NCBI RefSeq assembly: GCF_023074055.1
Contig: NZ_JADPKR010000115.1
Coordinates: forward strand, 124,001 to 188,000
Source: Bradyrhizobium sp. 141
GTDB taxonomy: Bacteria > Pseudomonadota > Alphaproteobacteria > Rhizobiales > Xanthobacteraceae
DNA: 64,000 nt
Reading direction: 5' to 3'
Part shown: piece by piece, positions 1 through 7,302 of the stretch
Layout: each line of letters begins with the position of its first letter
How positions within the stretch are numbered: position 1 is the stretch's first letter
Translations under genes and position numbers: made by a program
Notes under the pieces: generated by a model
Told to the model about the DNA's origin: nothing
The model's input: the letters and a program-made list of their open reading frames with translations, nothing else
The model's database searches: none

Positions 1-977
1 TCGTTGTTCCCTGCTTCCGGTACGGGCACTTCCTGCGAGAGTGCGTCGAGAGCGTTTTGACGCAATCCGGTCCCGAATTGCGTGTGCTCATCATCGATGA
101 CGCGTCGCCCGACAATACTGCGGAAGTTGCGCAAGAGTTGGTTGGCTCCGATGCCCGCGCCAATTTCCGAAGGCACACCTCGAATCAAGGTCTCATTGCT
201 ACCGCCAACGAAGGTATCGCCTGGGTGAGAGCCGACTACATGCTTCTGCTGTCTGCGGACGATTACCTGCTGCCCGGTGCCCTCAAGAGATCGGCCGATC
301 TGATGGACGATCATCCTTCTGTCGCTTTCACCTTCGGAAGCGCGGTTGTCCTGGATCAACGGGGGGAGCGTTCGCGCCGCAAAACAGGTGTGGGATCGAG
401 AACCCACGTTTTGTCTGGACTTGATTTCATTAAACTTAGCGGCGCAAGAAACATTGTGCTGTCACCGACCGTAGTGGTTCGCACGAGCCTGCAGAAAAGA
501 GTGGGCGGGTATTTGGCTGACTTGCCCTACGCCTCTGATATGGAAATGTGGTTGCGGCTCGCCGCGCACGGCGACGTGGGGGTCATTGCTGCTGATCAAG
601 CGGTGTATCGATCGCACTCGGCCAATATGTCAAGTGAGCCTTCGCGGGAGCAAGACCTGCTCCAACGCAAGGCGGCGATTGAACACTTCCTGAATAGTTG
701 CGCCGCTAGGTTGACGAACGCTGATGATCTTCGTGCCTGGTTGATCCACATGTTGGCGCTTGAAGCGATCGGCTGCGCAAGCGCTGCCTTCAACGAAGGA
801 GCGATGGAAAGCTCAGCGCGCCTTTCTAAGCTTGCGGTGAGTATCGATGCGAGCGTTCAAGGAACGCGTCGGTGGTGGTTTCTCGCCTGCAAGAAGGCTC
901 TTGGGTTGCGAGCATGGCTGCTGGTGCGGCCCTCAGTTGAGTGGTTTAGATCTATCTTCCAGAACGAGCGCCGCTGA
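1..977 (+). CDS. Family 2 glycosyltransferase, 5' end outside window
   Basis: The reading frame is open from base 3, so the gene begins before the window; about 324 codons are visible. The first residues read VVPCFRYGHFLRECVESVL, the usual nucleotide-binding beta strand and helix of GT-A enzymes. LIIDDASPDNT (about residues 30-40) follows, then LLLSADDYLLPGAL, which supplies the acidic residues that bind the metal-nucleotide sugar. The C-terminal third is helical and lacks clear transmembrane segments, so it is probably a soluble or peripheral enzyme transferring sugars onto a lipid-linked or surface polysaccharide. Donor and acceptor cannot be read from sequence. A TTG at 57 could be mistaken for the start, but the motif upstream shows that it is internal. 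Nothing downstream belongs to the same operon. Confidence 0.9.
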   Translation, partial: VVPCFRYGHFLRECVESVLTQSGPELRVLIIDDASPDNTAEVAQELVGSDARANFRRHTSNQGLIATANEGIAWVRADYMLLLSADDYLLPGALKRSADLMDDHPSVAFTFGSAVVLDQRGERSRRKTGVGSRTHVLSGLDFIKLSGARNIVLSPTVVVRTSLQKRVGGYLADLPYASDMEMWLRLAAHGDVGVIAADQAVYRSHSANMSSEPSREQDLLQRKAAIEHFLNSCAARLTNADDLRAWLIHMLALEAIGCASAAFNEGAMESSARLSKLAVSIDASVQGTRRWWFLACKKALGLRAWLLVRPSVEWFRSIFQNERR

Positions 978-1123
978 ATCTGCTAAAGCGACTGGGGCGT
1001 CATTTCAGCTTTTGGCCCATCGCGCCAATACTTGCATGTCTCCTCTTGCGCCGCTCTTCGGGGCTAAGCAGACATTGTGGTGCAAGTTCTAGCGAACGCA
1101 CTGCCGCACCCAGTAGCCGCCGC

Positions 1124-1303
1124 TCACCCGTATCCACTGGCGCGGGCTCGGCGGGGCTCTTTGATGATCGGCCATCCATGAATGTCGATGTTGGTTGGCG
1201 CGGTGATGCCGCGCCAAAAGACAGCATTCGCTTCGGAGGAATGGACGACCAAAGCTCCGGCGATGCAGGTAACGGCTATGCAGCACAGCAGGAAACGACT
1301 CAT
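1124..1303 (-). CDS. Small predicted secreted protein (59 aa)
   Basis: An ATG at 1303 opens a 59-residue frame. It begins MSRFLLCCIAVTCIAGALVV and then has SSEANA, which looks like a signal peptide with an Ala-x-Ala cleavage site near residue 27. The mature part is short and has no recognised motif. The next frame continues with a plausible tail (SGGYWVRQCVR, ending at 1089), so the gene may be frameshifted near its 3' end. The ribosome binding site is weak (GGGA). It could be a decayed gene. Confidence 0.35.
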   Translation of the reverse strand: MSRFLLCCIAVTCIAGALVVHSSEANAVFWRGITAPTNIDIHGWPIIKEPRRARASGYG

Positions 1304-1526
1304 TTGTCTGATCCCGGTGAGACGCCTTTGCCGATGCTATCCGAGGTCCGGGATTGGGCCAAGGCACCGAAATTTCAGTTGTACGTCAACCTTGGCGTTC
1401 GGGATGACGCCGTCGCCGGCGTTGCACTGCGGAACTGAATTGACTCGACGCCGTCCCAGAAAGGGAATTCACTGGTTCCATCGATGAAGACATCCGGTTG
1501 CACTCCAATACTGGAGGAGCCGTAGC

Positions 1527-1670
1527 GTGATCATCAGAGAACTCCATTTCGACATGTATTCGATCCTGGCGCGCATCCGTTTTGCCATCGCGCTGGTCGG
1601 TGGCGCACTACTGATCGCCCTCGGTTACCAGCATCTACTTTATGAAAGAACGCGCTCGTACAGCGCATGA
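1527..1670 (+). CDS. Small membrane protein (47 aa)
   Basis: A GTG start at 1527 is preceded by GGAGG at 1513-1517, a well-placed ribosome binding site. The product has a charged N-terminus, one hydrophobic segment (about residues 19-33, FAIALVGGALLIALG) and a short polar tail. No family is recognised. Its stop overlaps the start of the next small gene by ATGA, so the two are likely translated together. Confidence 0.5.
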   Translation: MIIRELHFDMYSILARIRFAIALVGGALLIALGYQHLLYERTRSYSA

Positions 1671-1771
1671 TGTTGGGCACCATGCCTAGAGAGATCGCCA
1701 TAGCGCTCTGGTCCCTAGCCGCCGCCTGCATAGTGGCGTTCAGCGTTGCCGCGCTCGTATCCCCGCATTAG
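1667..1771 (+). CDS. Small membrane protein (34 aa), coupled to the preceding gene
   Basis: This frame starts at the ATGA overlap with the 47-aa gene and encodes 34 residues with one hydrophobic helix (IAIALWSLAAACIVAFSV). The overlap, shared direction and matching type of product argue for a real two-gene unit, but the peptide is too short to judge by composition. Function unknown. Confidence 0.4.
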   Translation: MMLGTMPREIAIALWSLAAACIVAFSVAALVSPH

Positions 1772-1903
1772 CAGTGCTGAAGGCTTGGCACGATCTGCGC
1801 CGGATAGGGTGCGGTAATCGGCAACACCAAAGGATCAGGAGGCACGGCGGAGAGGTATAACCGGCCTCTACGCGACACTTAGTTAATTTTTCGGGAGGTT
1901 CGC

Positions 1904-2071
1904 GTGCGGACTGTCGTCCTACTTATTGGGCTATGGCTACTGATCAACGTTTTGTTTGTTGTGATCACGATGCCCCCTCGCAGGCCACGCTTGCCGTCTC
2001 GACCAGCGCGGCCACCGTTGATCCAAGCATTGGATGCAATCAGGCGCTTTCTGAAAATACGACGCCCTTGA
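1904..2071 (+). CDS. Small membrane-anchored basic protein (55 aa)
   Basis: A GTG at 1904 follows GGGAGG (1893-1898). The first 22 residues are one hydrophobic segment (VVLLIGLWLLINVLFVVI). After that comes a proline/arginine-rich stretch (PPRRPRLPSRPARPP) and a basic C-terminus (FLKIRRP). One membrane helix followed by a basic tail is a common layout of tiny inner-membrane proteins in Bradyrhizobium. An overlapping frame (1933-2271) has poor composition and no ribosome binding site. Function unknown. Confidence 0.5.
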   Translation: MRTVVLLIGLWLLINVLFVVITMPPRRPRLPSRPARPPLIQALDAIRRFLKIRRP

Positions 2072-2201
2072 AAAGTCAGACGATTGCGCTGTCATTTAAA
2101 CCGGTCAAACACCGGACTATCACCCGTCACTTTAATCTGCGAGAACCTTCAATCCGAGACAAACAATGGCTTGCGAAAAGCAAGTCCGAAGGAGGTTCGC
2201 A

Positions 2202-2387
2202 GTGGAGAAGGTGCGACGCTTGCGCGCGATGGGTTCTCTGTGCCGTCAACAGGCGGCGTACAACAGCATGAACAAATGGAAACTCCTCGCGGACGTGGAA
2301 TGCTGGGAGCACTTGGCTGAGCTTGAGTTGTCGTCCCACTTCCAGGAATGCAACGTCGCTAGCTCAATCAGCTCGCTTGCTGGGTGA
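2202..2387 (+). CDS. Conserved small hypothetical protein (61 aa)
   Basis: GTG at 2202 sits behind AAGGAGG (2189-2195), the best ribosome binding site in this stretch, which decides the start. The product begins VEKVRRLRAMGSLCRQQAAY and continues with a helical, Trp- and Glu-containing part (WKLLADVECWEHLAELEL). I recognise this pattern as a recurring small soluble protein of Bradyrhizobium genomes, without known function. It has no signal peptide or membrane segment. Low-GC surroundings and neighbouring gene fragments place it in an accessory region. Confidence 0.6.
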   Translation: MEKVRRLRAMGSLCRQQAAYNSMNKWKLLADVECWEHLAELELSSHFQECNVASSISSLAG

Positions 2388-2448
2388 GAAAACTCCTGCA
2401 ACGCGAAATCGACCAATGGGCCAATTCTTCAAACATCGGGGGCGTGCA

Positions 2449-2616
2449 ATGGCTAACCGTAGTCGGACGTTGAACCGCGTTGTCCTGTGCCTGCGTGCTC
2501 AGGCGCTTCTTTTTCAGCTTGCCGAACTTGAGACCCTTCGAGGCCGAGTGCGAGAGGCCGAGGAGAATACAGCTCTCGATCAATCGTCAGACCCGGTGAA
2601 GTCAACCATTCACTGA
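2449..2616 (+). CDS. Small hypothetical protein (55 aa)
   Basis: The frame from ATG 2449 encodes a basic N-terminus (MANRSRTLNR) and an amphipathic helix (LRAQALLFQLAELETLRGRV) with an acidic C-terminal part. Earlier in-frame starts exist (2416, 2323), but the segment before 2449 has poor composition. The ribosome binding site is a weak G-run. It lies 61 nt after the 61-aa gene. No family is recognised; it may be a gene or a remnant. Confidence 0.35.
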   Translation: MANRSRTLNRVVLCLRAQALLFQLAELETLRGRVREAEENTALDQSSDPVKSTIH

Positions 2617-3090
2617 TTGATCTCGGGTCTCACGGTCGAGCGTGGGAGGGTGCGCTGCATCACCCGATTGCCCGACGCCTCGCTGGCCGATTTCAACGGT
2701 GAAGCACATTGAAGACTGATCGGCCGTGCGCGCGATAGGCTTTGCCGCGATCTATGGCGCCTCGGCAGAGTGGGCAATGGAGGCGCGCAAGGTCGCCGAC
2801 CGGCTTGCCTGTAAAGCGTGAAATAAACGCATGCTTGCCTTCCAAGGGCCTGGCTTATCCAATCCCGCCAGCGCCAATCGGAAGACGACGGCGATCCGTG
2901 AGCTAGAGCGATACATGCTCGTTCAGCGTCTTCGCCTCGGCGCTCGCGTCCGTACATCACGCTCGTTAAGGAACTGGTTACGGGTCGCTGTCACCATTCC
3001 CCTATTAGGTCGCCATAGGCGGCAGCCAATTCCAACAACGGTTAGATTTTTCGACACGCCCGGTTGGCGGTCTCTTGTAGGAGAGGCCCA
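2617..3090. other. Gene-poor stretch with possible decayed coding remnants
   Basis: No intact gene with a convincing start and composition was found in these 474 bases. Short protein-like patches occur on the plus strand: a Trp/Ala-rich peptide around 2726-2821, and the frame from 2831, which begins MLAFQGP and later contains TTAIRELERYM. The latter resembles part of a small conserved Bradyrhizobium protein from memory, but the flanks do not continue in one frame. I read this as a decayed gene. Confidence 0.35.
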
Positions 3091-3225
3091 ATGTTTAAGG
3101 GCTTCATGGTGGCGGTTGTGGCGCTGATTAGTACAGCGCAGGCGGATCAATACCTAACCAACGGTCGATACACCGAGGCGGCGATGGCTATGCTGCGCCA
3201 AATCAGGAACGCGTTTGGATTTTGA
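3091..3225 (+). CDS. Small secreted protein (44 aa)
   Basis: ATG 3091 follows GGAGAGG. The first 18 residues (MFKGFMVAVVALISTAQA) form a compact signal peptide with cleavage after AQA, leaving a 26-residue mature peptide, DQYLTNGRYTEAAM followed by AMLRQIRNAFGF. Very similar short exported peptides are common in Bradyrhizobium as I remember them, so this is likely an authentic gene that automated callers miss. Function unknown. The next gene begins 25 nt downstream in the same direction. Confidence 0.55.
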   Translation: MFKGFMVAVVALISTAQADQYLTNGRYTEAAMAMLRQIRNAFGF

Positions 3226-3250
3226 CTATTTTTTGCGACGGAGGCGCGTG

Positions 3251-3511
3251 ATGGAAGATGTCTCATGGGCTGATCTCGACCCGGATGAGCAACGCGCCAT
3301 TGCCATTTTGGGAGCCGGACTTTCTATCGAACTATGTGCTCCCCTTGCTCTCCTGACCTTAAAGCGGCTCGGGCTGGTCGTAGGCTCGCATTTGACGGCT
3401 GCTGCGCACCAATTGCGGAGGGACGTTGTTTTAGACGATCTTAGGACGCGTGATTGCAGCTTGAAGGTTCGAATGAAGCTCGGGGGTACGGGAGATGTCA
3501 GCAGCCATTGA
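3251..3511 (+). CDS. Small hypothetical protein (86 aa)
   Basis: ATG 3251 has GGAG 7 nt upstream; an earlier in-frame start at 3215 lies inside the preceding gene. The product opens MEDVSWADLDPDEQRAIAIL, then has a hydrophobic-helical part (AGLSIELCAPLALLTLKRLG) and a polar C-terminus. The pattern LDPDEQRAI...LLTLKRLGLV suggests a winged-helix-like fold, but this is not certain. It overlaps the next gene by 17 nt, which suggests one transcript and coupled translation. Confidence 0.55.
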   Translation: MEDVSWADLDPDEQRAIAILGAGLSIELCAPLALLTLKRLGLVVGSHLTAAAHQLRRDVVLDDLRTRDCSLKVRMKLGGTGDVSSH

Positions 3512-3707
3512 GCTGATCGTGGAGGGTTACGTTTCCCTCAAGGACCAGAAGTCGCTCGACGAGCTTCGGATGCAGCGCCGGAAACTGATTGCAGACCTCA
3601 ATGCGTGTACCGGGATCGACTGCACGAGCACAATCCAGCAGATTGAGGGCGACATCGTCGTGATTGAGGCTGGTCTGGTGCAGTTGGACGGGGCGACGAC
3701 GAGATAA
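3495..3707 (+). CDS. Small coiled-coil-like hypothetical protein (70 aa)
   Basis: The frame opens with ATG at 3495 behind GGGAG. The product starts MSAAIELIVEGYVSLKDQKS and is mostly charged helix. Two cysteines (NACTGIDCT) sit mid-protein, and an Ile-rich helix follows (IQQIEGDIVVIEAGLVQL). The heptad-like spacing of hydrophobics suggests a short coiled coil. It overlaps the preceding 86-aa gene. I recognise it as a recurrent Bradyrhizobium small protein with no assigned role. Confidence 0.6.
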   Translation: MSAAIELIVEGYVSLKDQKSLDELRMQRRKLIADLNACTGIDCTSTIQQIEGDIVVIEAGLVQLDGATTR

Positions 3708-3722
3708 CCGGTCAGTCTGTGT

Positions 3723-3914
3723 TCACCCTGGTGTGACCCGCAAGGTGCGGAGGTAATAGCCCCGTGCCCGAACGGCTGACTTGATCTCGTCGCTGACCTT
3801 GAGAACTCTCTTTCTGCTCTTGTGCCACTTATGTGCAGAATAAAGCACGGGTACGGCAGAGCCTGTGCTCAGAACGAGCAAGTCGCGCTTGTGATTGCGA
3901 TAGACATCAAACAC
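3723..3914 (-). CDS. Small basic hypothetical protein (63 aa)
   Basis: GTG at 3914 begins VFDVYRNHKRDLLVLSTGSA and continues to a lysine/arginine-rich part (KWHKSRKRVLKVSDEI) and a C-terminus YYLRTLRVTPG. A G-rich ribosome binding site precedes it. The protein is soluble and strongly basic; no family name is known to me, though similar small proteins occur in Bradyrhizobium. It converges on the 70-aa gene with 15 nt between the two stops. Confidence 0.5.
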   Translation of the reverse strand: MFDVYRNHKRDLLVLSTGSAVPVLYSAHKWHKSRKRVLKVSDEIKSAVRARGYYLRTLRVTPG

Positions 3915-4187
3915 CTTCTGCCCCCGCTGATCATATGAACTAAGAATGAAATATGTTCTCGCCTCTATCGAGGAGCTTAGTGTCTCGATTGGCTATGCGG
4001 GTTGTAAATCTGCAACGCCTGCCACGTTTTCCTTTCATCGCGAATTGATGCAAAGTCCGCGCGGCTGGAGCGCGGCGCCTACGGAATTACCTTAGCAATG
4101 CGCGAAGATGGCGGCTTAGTTCGTCGTGATCGAATAGAAGTTGCACGTGGGCTTGCCAAACCGCTAACGCTGGTGTGCCGATAATCT

Positions 4188-4298
4188 TCATTTCGATGGT
4201 CCGGGCTTCGGACGATAAGCCTCCAGCAGTTCTTCGAAGCTCATGTCGTTCGGTTCGAGAGATCGCCCGATCAGCGCCTTCGTCAGTGCACGGCACAT
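4188..4298 (-). CDS. Very small hypothetical protein (36 aa)
   Basis: A minus-strand frame from ATG 4298 reads MCRALTKALIGRSLEPNDMS and FEELLEAYRPKPGPSK. Both halves look like a compact helix pair, with good codon composition. An upstream in-frame TTG would add LAAARLQARRGYP. No clear ribosome binding site precedes the ATG, so the start is uncertain. It lies downstream of the secreted 115-aa gene on the same strand and could be its operon partner. A longer overlapping frame (4087-4434) has poorer composition. Confidence 0.35.
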   Translation of the reverse strand: MCRALTKALIGRSLEPNDMSFEELLEAYRPKPGPSK

Positions 4299-4381
4299 GG
4301 GGTATCCACGCCGCGCCTGGAGTCGGGCTGCCGCCAAGCGCTGCGGTCAACTCCACAGCATGGATAAAGGCGAACAACGGG

Positions 4382-4729
4382 CTACGGCCGATATAGGTCT
4401 CGCCGCATCTGGCAAGCAAATTTCGCGTTGCCAATTGTTAGATCAGCAACGCCTTGGGTTGCCGTGCACAGGTCAACATCAACGCCATTCTCGGTCCCGA
4501 TATAGTCAGCTCGGCAGCCTTCGCCCGTCTTCACATTGCGAAACGTGGTGCCGCGCCATTTTATCGTGCAAGGCGTAGTCTCACCATCGCAATCATCCCG
4601 GCTGCCTGTGTCAAGGACGAGTGGATATGTTTGATTATGATCTCGGCAAAGGTAGGTGTAAGTGGCAGCTTGCGTCGAGCCGATCAGCGCGACGGACGTT
4701 GCAGTCGCTAGTAATAACAATCGTACCAC
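4382..4729 (-). CDS. Predicted periplasmic protein (115 aa)
   Basis: GTG at 4729 is preceded by AGGAGGGG, an excellent ribosome binding site. Residues 1-21 (VVRLLLLATATSVALIGSTQ then AA) form a Sec signal peptide. The mature protein carries six cysteines (in LCRD, DDCD, TPCT, EGCR, DLCT and FACQ), which suits disulfide bonding in the periplasm. Its CDGETTPCTIKWRGTTF segment looks beta-rich. No family is recognised. Gene direction is opposite to the AbiV-like gene; the two share an intergenic promoter region of about 90 nt. Confidence 0.65.
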   Translation of the reverse strand: MVRLLLLATATSVALIGSTQAATYTYLCRDHNQTYPLVLDTGSRDDCDGETTPCTIKWRGTTFRNVKTGEGCRADYIGTENGVDVDLCTATQGVADLTIGNAKFACQMRRDLYRP

Positions 4730-4821
4730 TTACCCCTCCTAGCTAATCCGTTTTGGCGGGTTTCTGATATCCACGACCCATGGCTTTGGTGAGTTGGAGC
4801 GAATCTGCCACATTACGGGCG

Positions 4822-5376
4822 ATGGCAGACAACCAGCAACTTAGCCTGATTCTCGGCAACGCGACGCGGTTGCTCGACGATGCGCGGTTGCTGGTCGAGC
4901 ATCGGCGCTACGCCAGTGCCTTCGCATTGGCGCTGCTCGGTGTCGAGGAGATCGGCAAGGTGCTGCTCAAGAGCTGGGAGGCTGAGGGGCCGCTCGCAAA
5001 AGCCAAAGAAAGGAAGACCGCGCACGTTCTAAAGCAAGCGGCTGTGGCAAACTTGCTGGTCGGCGCGCTGCTCGCGCGGACGTTTCCCAACGGGGTTGAC
5101 TGGGCGACCATCGACTTCGATGCCGTGACCAAGGCATTCAACGACAGCGTTGAAGGCGAGCTGCTGGTGCTGATCCGCCATGGCCATCTCGACCGCAGGA
5201 AACAGGAAGCGCTGTATCAGGACGACGTGATCACCGCTGTCGAGGATGGGTTCGCAGAGCTGCAGATCGGCGGGATGCTGAAGATTGCCAGCGACGCGCA
5301 GGAAGCGCTGGCAAGTCCCTTCAACCGGCTCGCGGCGCGAGCGTTCTACGAAGCGACCGTGCTTGGTGTTCGGTGA
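4822..5376 (+). CDS. AbiV-like (HEPN superfamily) abortive infection protein
   Basis: The 184-aa product is all-helical. The N-terminal core NATRLLDDARLLVEHRRYAS followed by AFALALLGVEEIGKVLL matches the signature region of the AbiV family, a HEPN-type family first described as a phage abortive-infection protein of Lactococcus. Later parts are an acidic helix pair and a short C-terminus ending FYEATVLGVR. I chose ATG 4822 (MADNQQ); an in-frame ATG at 4780 would add 14 unconvincing residues. By family knowledge AbiV acts by impairing translation after phage infection; in Rhizobiales its role is untested. It is a single gene in an accessory region with repeats on its right, consistent with a mobile defence gene. 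Confidence 0.65.
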   Translation: MADNQQLSLILGNATRLLDDARLLVEHRRYASAFALALLGVEEIGKVLLKSWEAEGPLAKAKERKTAHVLKQAAVANLLVGALLARTFPNGVDWATIDFDAVTKAFNDSVEGELLVLIRHGHLDRRKQEALYQDDVITAVEDGFAELQIGGMLKIASDAQEALASPFNRLAARAFYEATVLGVR

Positions 5377-5744
5377 GCGACCGGCCCGACGCCGCCCCGC
5401 ACACGGCCAGCGCGCGACTGTGATACTGAACCATGGATCAGTATTGCGCAGCCGCCTGATCGTCGCCTCGACCGAGTTTCCCGATGGGGCGTTGAGTGGC
5501 AGCAAGGTTCTTGTCGACCAAAACCAGATGGGACGAGGCGCTGGCGAACATCGAGGCCTATGTGGACGATCTCCGGGAGCTGATCCGGAAACTTGAAGCG
5601 GCGGTTGCTGCATTGAGGGCCGACGACGTCGAAGGCCGGGCCAGGCGAGAGGCTTCAAGGCACAGGCAAATCAGGCCCGGCAGTCGCAACCCTACGACCA
5701 CCGGGCCTGAGCGCCAGCCAATAACATTACGATATGAAACATCG

Positions 5745-5763
5745 TCAGTGTCGCTGACACTGA
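5745..5763. repeat. Perfect 19-bp inverted repeat
   Basis: The arms tcagtgtc and gacactga are exact reverse complements separated by gct. It sits in a gene-free stretch after a decayed coding fragment, so it could be a protein binding site, a transposon-end remnant or chance. Confidence 0.5.
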
Positions 5764-6013
5764 GGGCGCAGGTCTGTCCGCTTCCCGACTTTCGGCGATA
5801 GGGGAAAATACGGAGTTTCCCGCGAGGTAGTCACACCTTCAAAAAATTTCCTGGAAACAGCACCGTCCCCAGATCGGGACACAACGGTGAACACAAACTC
5901 GCTTGGATATTGATTTTATTATGTTTTTCGACCCATTCTATTCCCTGCGCAGTGGTTTGACGGCTTATGCCGAGCTCTCCCCGGGGAGCGATGCACTATT
6001 GCCCCGTCGCCTT

Positions 6014-6358
6014 GCGGATGACTGATGTGCGCACCCAGTCGGGCCGCCACATCACCGCAAGACTTGACGCACAGACCCCGGGCGTCAGGACGACACGGTT
6101 TGCCGTACGCTGATAGCACGGGTCGTGTGCGCGAAGGCTCTTCGCTCACGGTTGCCCGCCCTGCGATGCCTCTCGCGCCGGCGCTGCCAGCGTCCACCAC
6201 GGCTCACCCCGCGTTTCGTGACGATCGCGATACGCCCCTCTGACAGGGATGAGGTGACGCGACAATGCGATAAATCAGAAATTCTGTAAAGACGAATATT
6301 TTAGCGAGCGTGCATTGCCCTACGGCTAGCGTGTTTTGCCCGTCGGGCAACGCAAGGG
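6014..6358. repeat. Probable dispersed repeat of Bradyrhizobium type
   Basis: From about 6014 the sequence has no coding character. It ends in an AT-richer block (gataaatcagaaattctg, then cgaatattttagcgagcg) and a GC dyad (tttgcccgtcgggcaa). I recall this block as a sequence found many times in Bradyrhizobium and related genomes; that is memory, not a search. Boundaries are approximate. It abuts the palindromic repeat at 6362. Confidence 0.4.
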
Positions 6359-6361
6359 CTT

Positions 6362-6438
6362 GTAGCCCGGATGAGCGCAGCGACATCCGGGTTCACGCGG
6401 GCAGTGGTCCCGGGTCTCGCTTCGCTCACCCGGGCTAC
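6362..6438. repeat. Palindromic dispersed repeat (gtagcccgg family)
   Basis: The left end gtagcccggatgagcgcag and the right end gcttcgctcacccgggctac are imperfect reverse complements, so the 77 bases can fold into one long hairpin. A related copy with the same ends lies at 19234-19320. It separates the accessory region from the mscS gene. Confidence 0.7.
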
Positions 6439-6516
6439 GAAGTTCCGCTTGGGCCACCTCAGGGATCATTTCGCACCCCCGCGAGTTCTCTCCGGATCGT
6501 CCGGGTTGGAGCTGCC

Positions 6517-7296
6517 ATGACCGTTGATTTCGACACGCTGAAGGCCTCGCTCGTCCTGTATGGCCTGAACGCGATCTACGCGGTGCTGCTGCTCGCGATC
6601 GGCTGGTATCTGTCCGGCGCCATGCAGCGTTTCGTCACGCGCCTGCTGAGCGTCACGCACCGCGTCGATCCGCTGGTGACCTTGTTCGTGGGCAGTCTTG
6701 CGCGCTACGGCGTACTCGCAGTGGTCGGCATCGCCGTGCTCCAGCTCTTCGGCATCCAGACCGCGAGCCTTGTCGCCGTGCTGGGTGCGACATCACTTGC
6801 CATCGGTCTCGCGCTTCAAGGCACGCTCTCCAATCTCGCCGCCGGCGTGATGCTACTGTTGTTCCGGCCCTTTCATATCGGCAATGATGTCGAGGTGGCC
6901 GGCAAGGCGGGGAAGGTGAAGTCGCTGTCGCTGTTCATGACCGAGCTGGTCGCACCCGACAACACGCAGATCCTGTTGCCGAACGGGCAGGTGTGGGGCG
7001 CGGCCATCATCAACCACAGCGCCTATCCCGGCTCGGGTGAGGTCAAGGTGGCGTTTCCGGTCCCGGCCGGGGCGGCCAATGCGATGGCCGATCGTATCCT
7101 GGAAGAGTTGCGCAAGGACTCCCGCATCGACAATCAGGCGCAGCCTGCCGTCTCCGTCACCAAGGTTCTCGATGTCGCCAATCCCGCGGCACCGATTCTG
7201 GAATTGACGGTCAGCGCGAAGGCAAAGCCGTCGCAGGCTGACGCCGTGAAACAGTGCGTGCTCGACCACGCGAGTGCGCTGCTGGCGGCGGCGTGA
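6517..7296 (+). CDS. Small-conductance mechanosensitive channel (MscS family)
   Basis: The 259-aa protein has three N-terminal membrane helices (about residues 10-30, 55-75, 80-115). The pore-lining helix is typical of MscS: AIGLALQGTLSNLAAGVMLL. It is followed by the beta-domain entry LFRPFHIGNDVEV and LLPNGQVWGAAIINHS, then an alpha/beta cytoplasmic C-terminal domain. Length and order fit a minimal MscS that releases solutes when membrane tension rises after hypo-osmotic shock. ATG 6517 is chosen because GGAG precedes it and the family motif starts right after; the frame is open upstream through the repeat at 6362, which is not coding. It ends 6 nt from the convergent pncC gene. Confidence 0.9.
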   Translation: MTVDFDTLKASLVLYGLNAIYAVLLLAIGWYLSGAMQRFVTRLLSVTHRVDPLVTLFVGSLARYGVLAVVGIAVLQLFGIQTASLVAVLGATSLAIGLALQGTLSNLAAGVMLLLFRPFHIGNDVEVAGKAGKVKSLSLFMTELVAPDNTQILLPNGQVWGAAIINHSAYPGSGEVKVAFPVPAGAANAMADRILEELRKDSRIDNQAQPAVSVTKVLDVANPAAPILELTVSAKAKPSQADAVKQCVLDHASALLAAA

Positions 7297-7302
7297 CGTG
7301 AC

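Larger units (their letters stand above)
5377..6516. other. Long non-coding or remnant region with repeats
   Basis: No well-supported gene occupies these 1.14 kb. The frame from GTG 5496 begins with about 45 protein-like residues (TKTRWDEALANIEAYVDDL, then RELIRKLEAAVAAL) and then degrades, so it looks like a gene fragment. The rest holds a short perfect dyad (5745-5763), a likely dispersed Bradyrhizobium repeat (about 6014-6358) and a palindromic repeat (6362-6438). Confidence 0.5.

Noticed and set aside
1786..1800. Sigma-54-like motif (tggcacgatctgc)
   Set aside because: Only 8 bases separate the GG and GC elements, shorter than the 10 required.
4087..4434. 115-codon minus-strand frame
   Set aside because: It overlaps the better supported secreted protein (strong ribosome binding site and signal peptide), and a smaller frame inside it has better composition.
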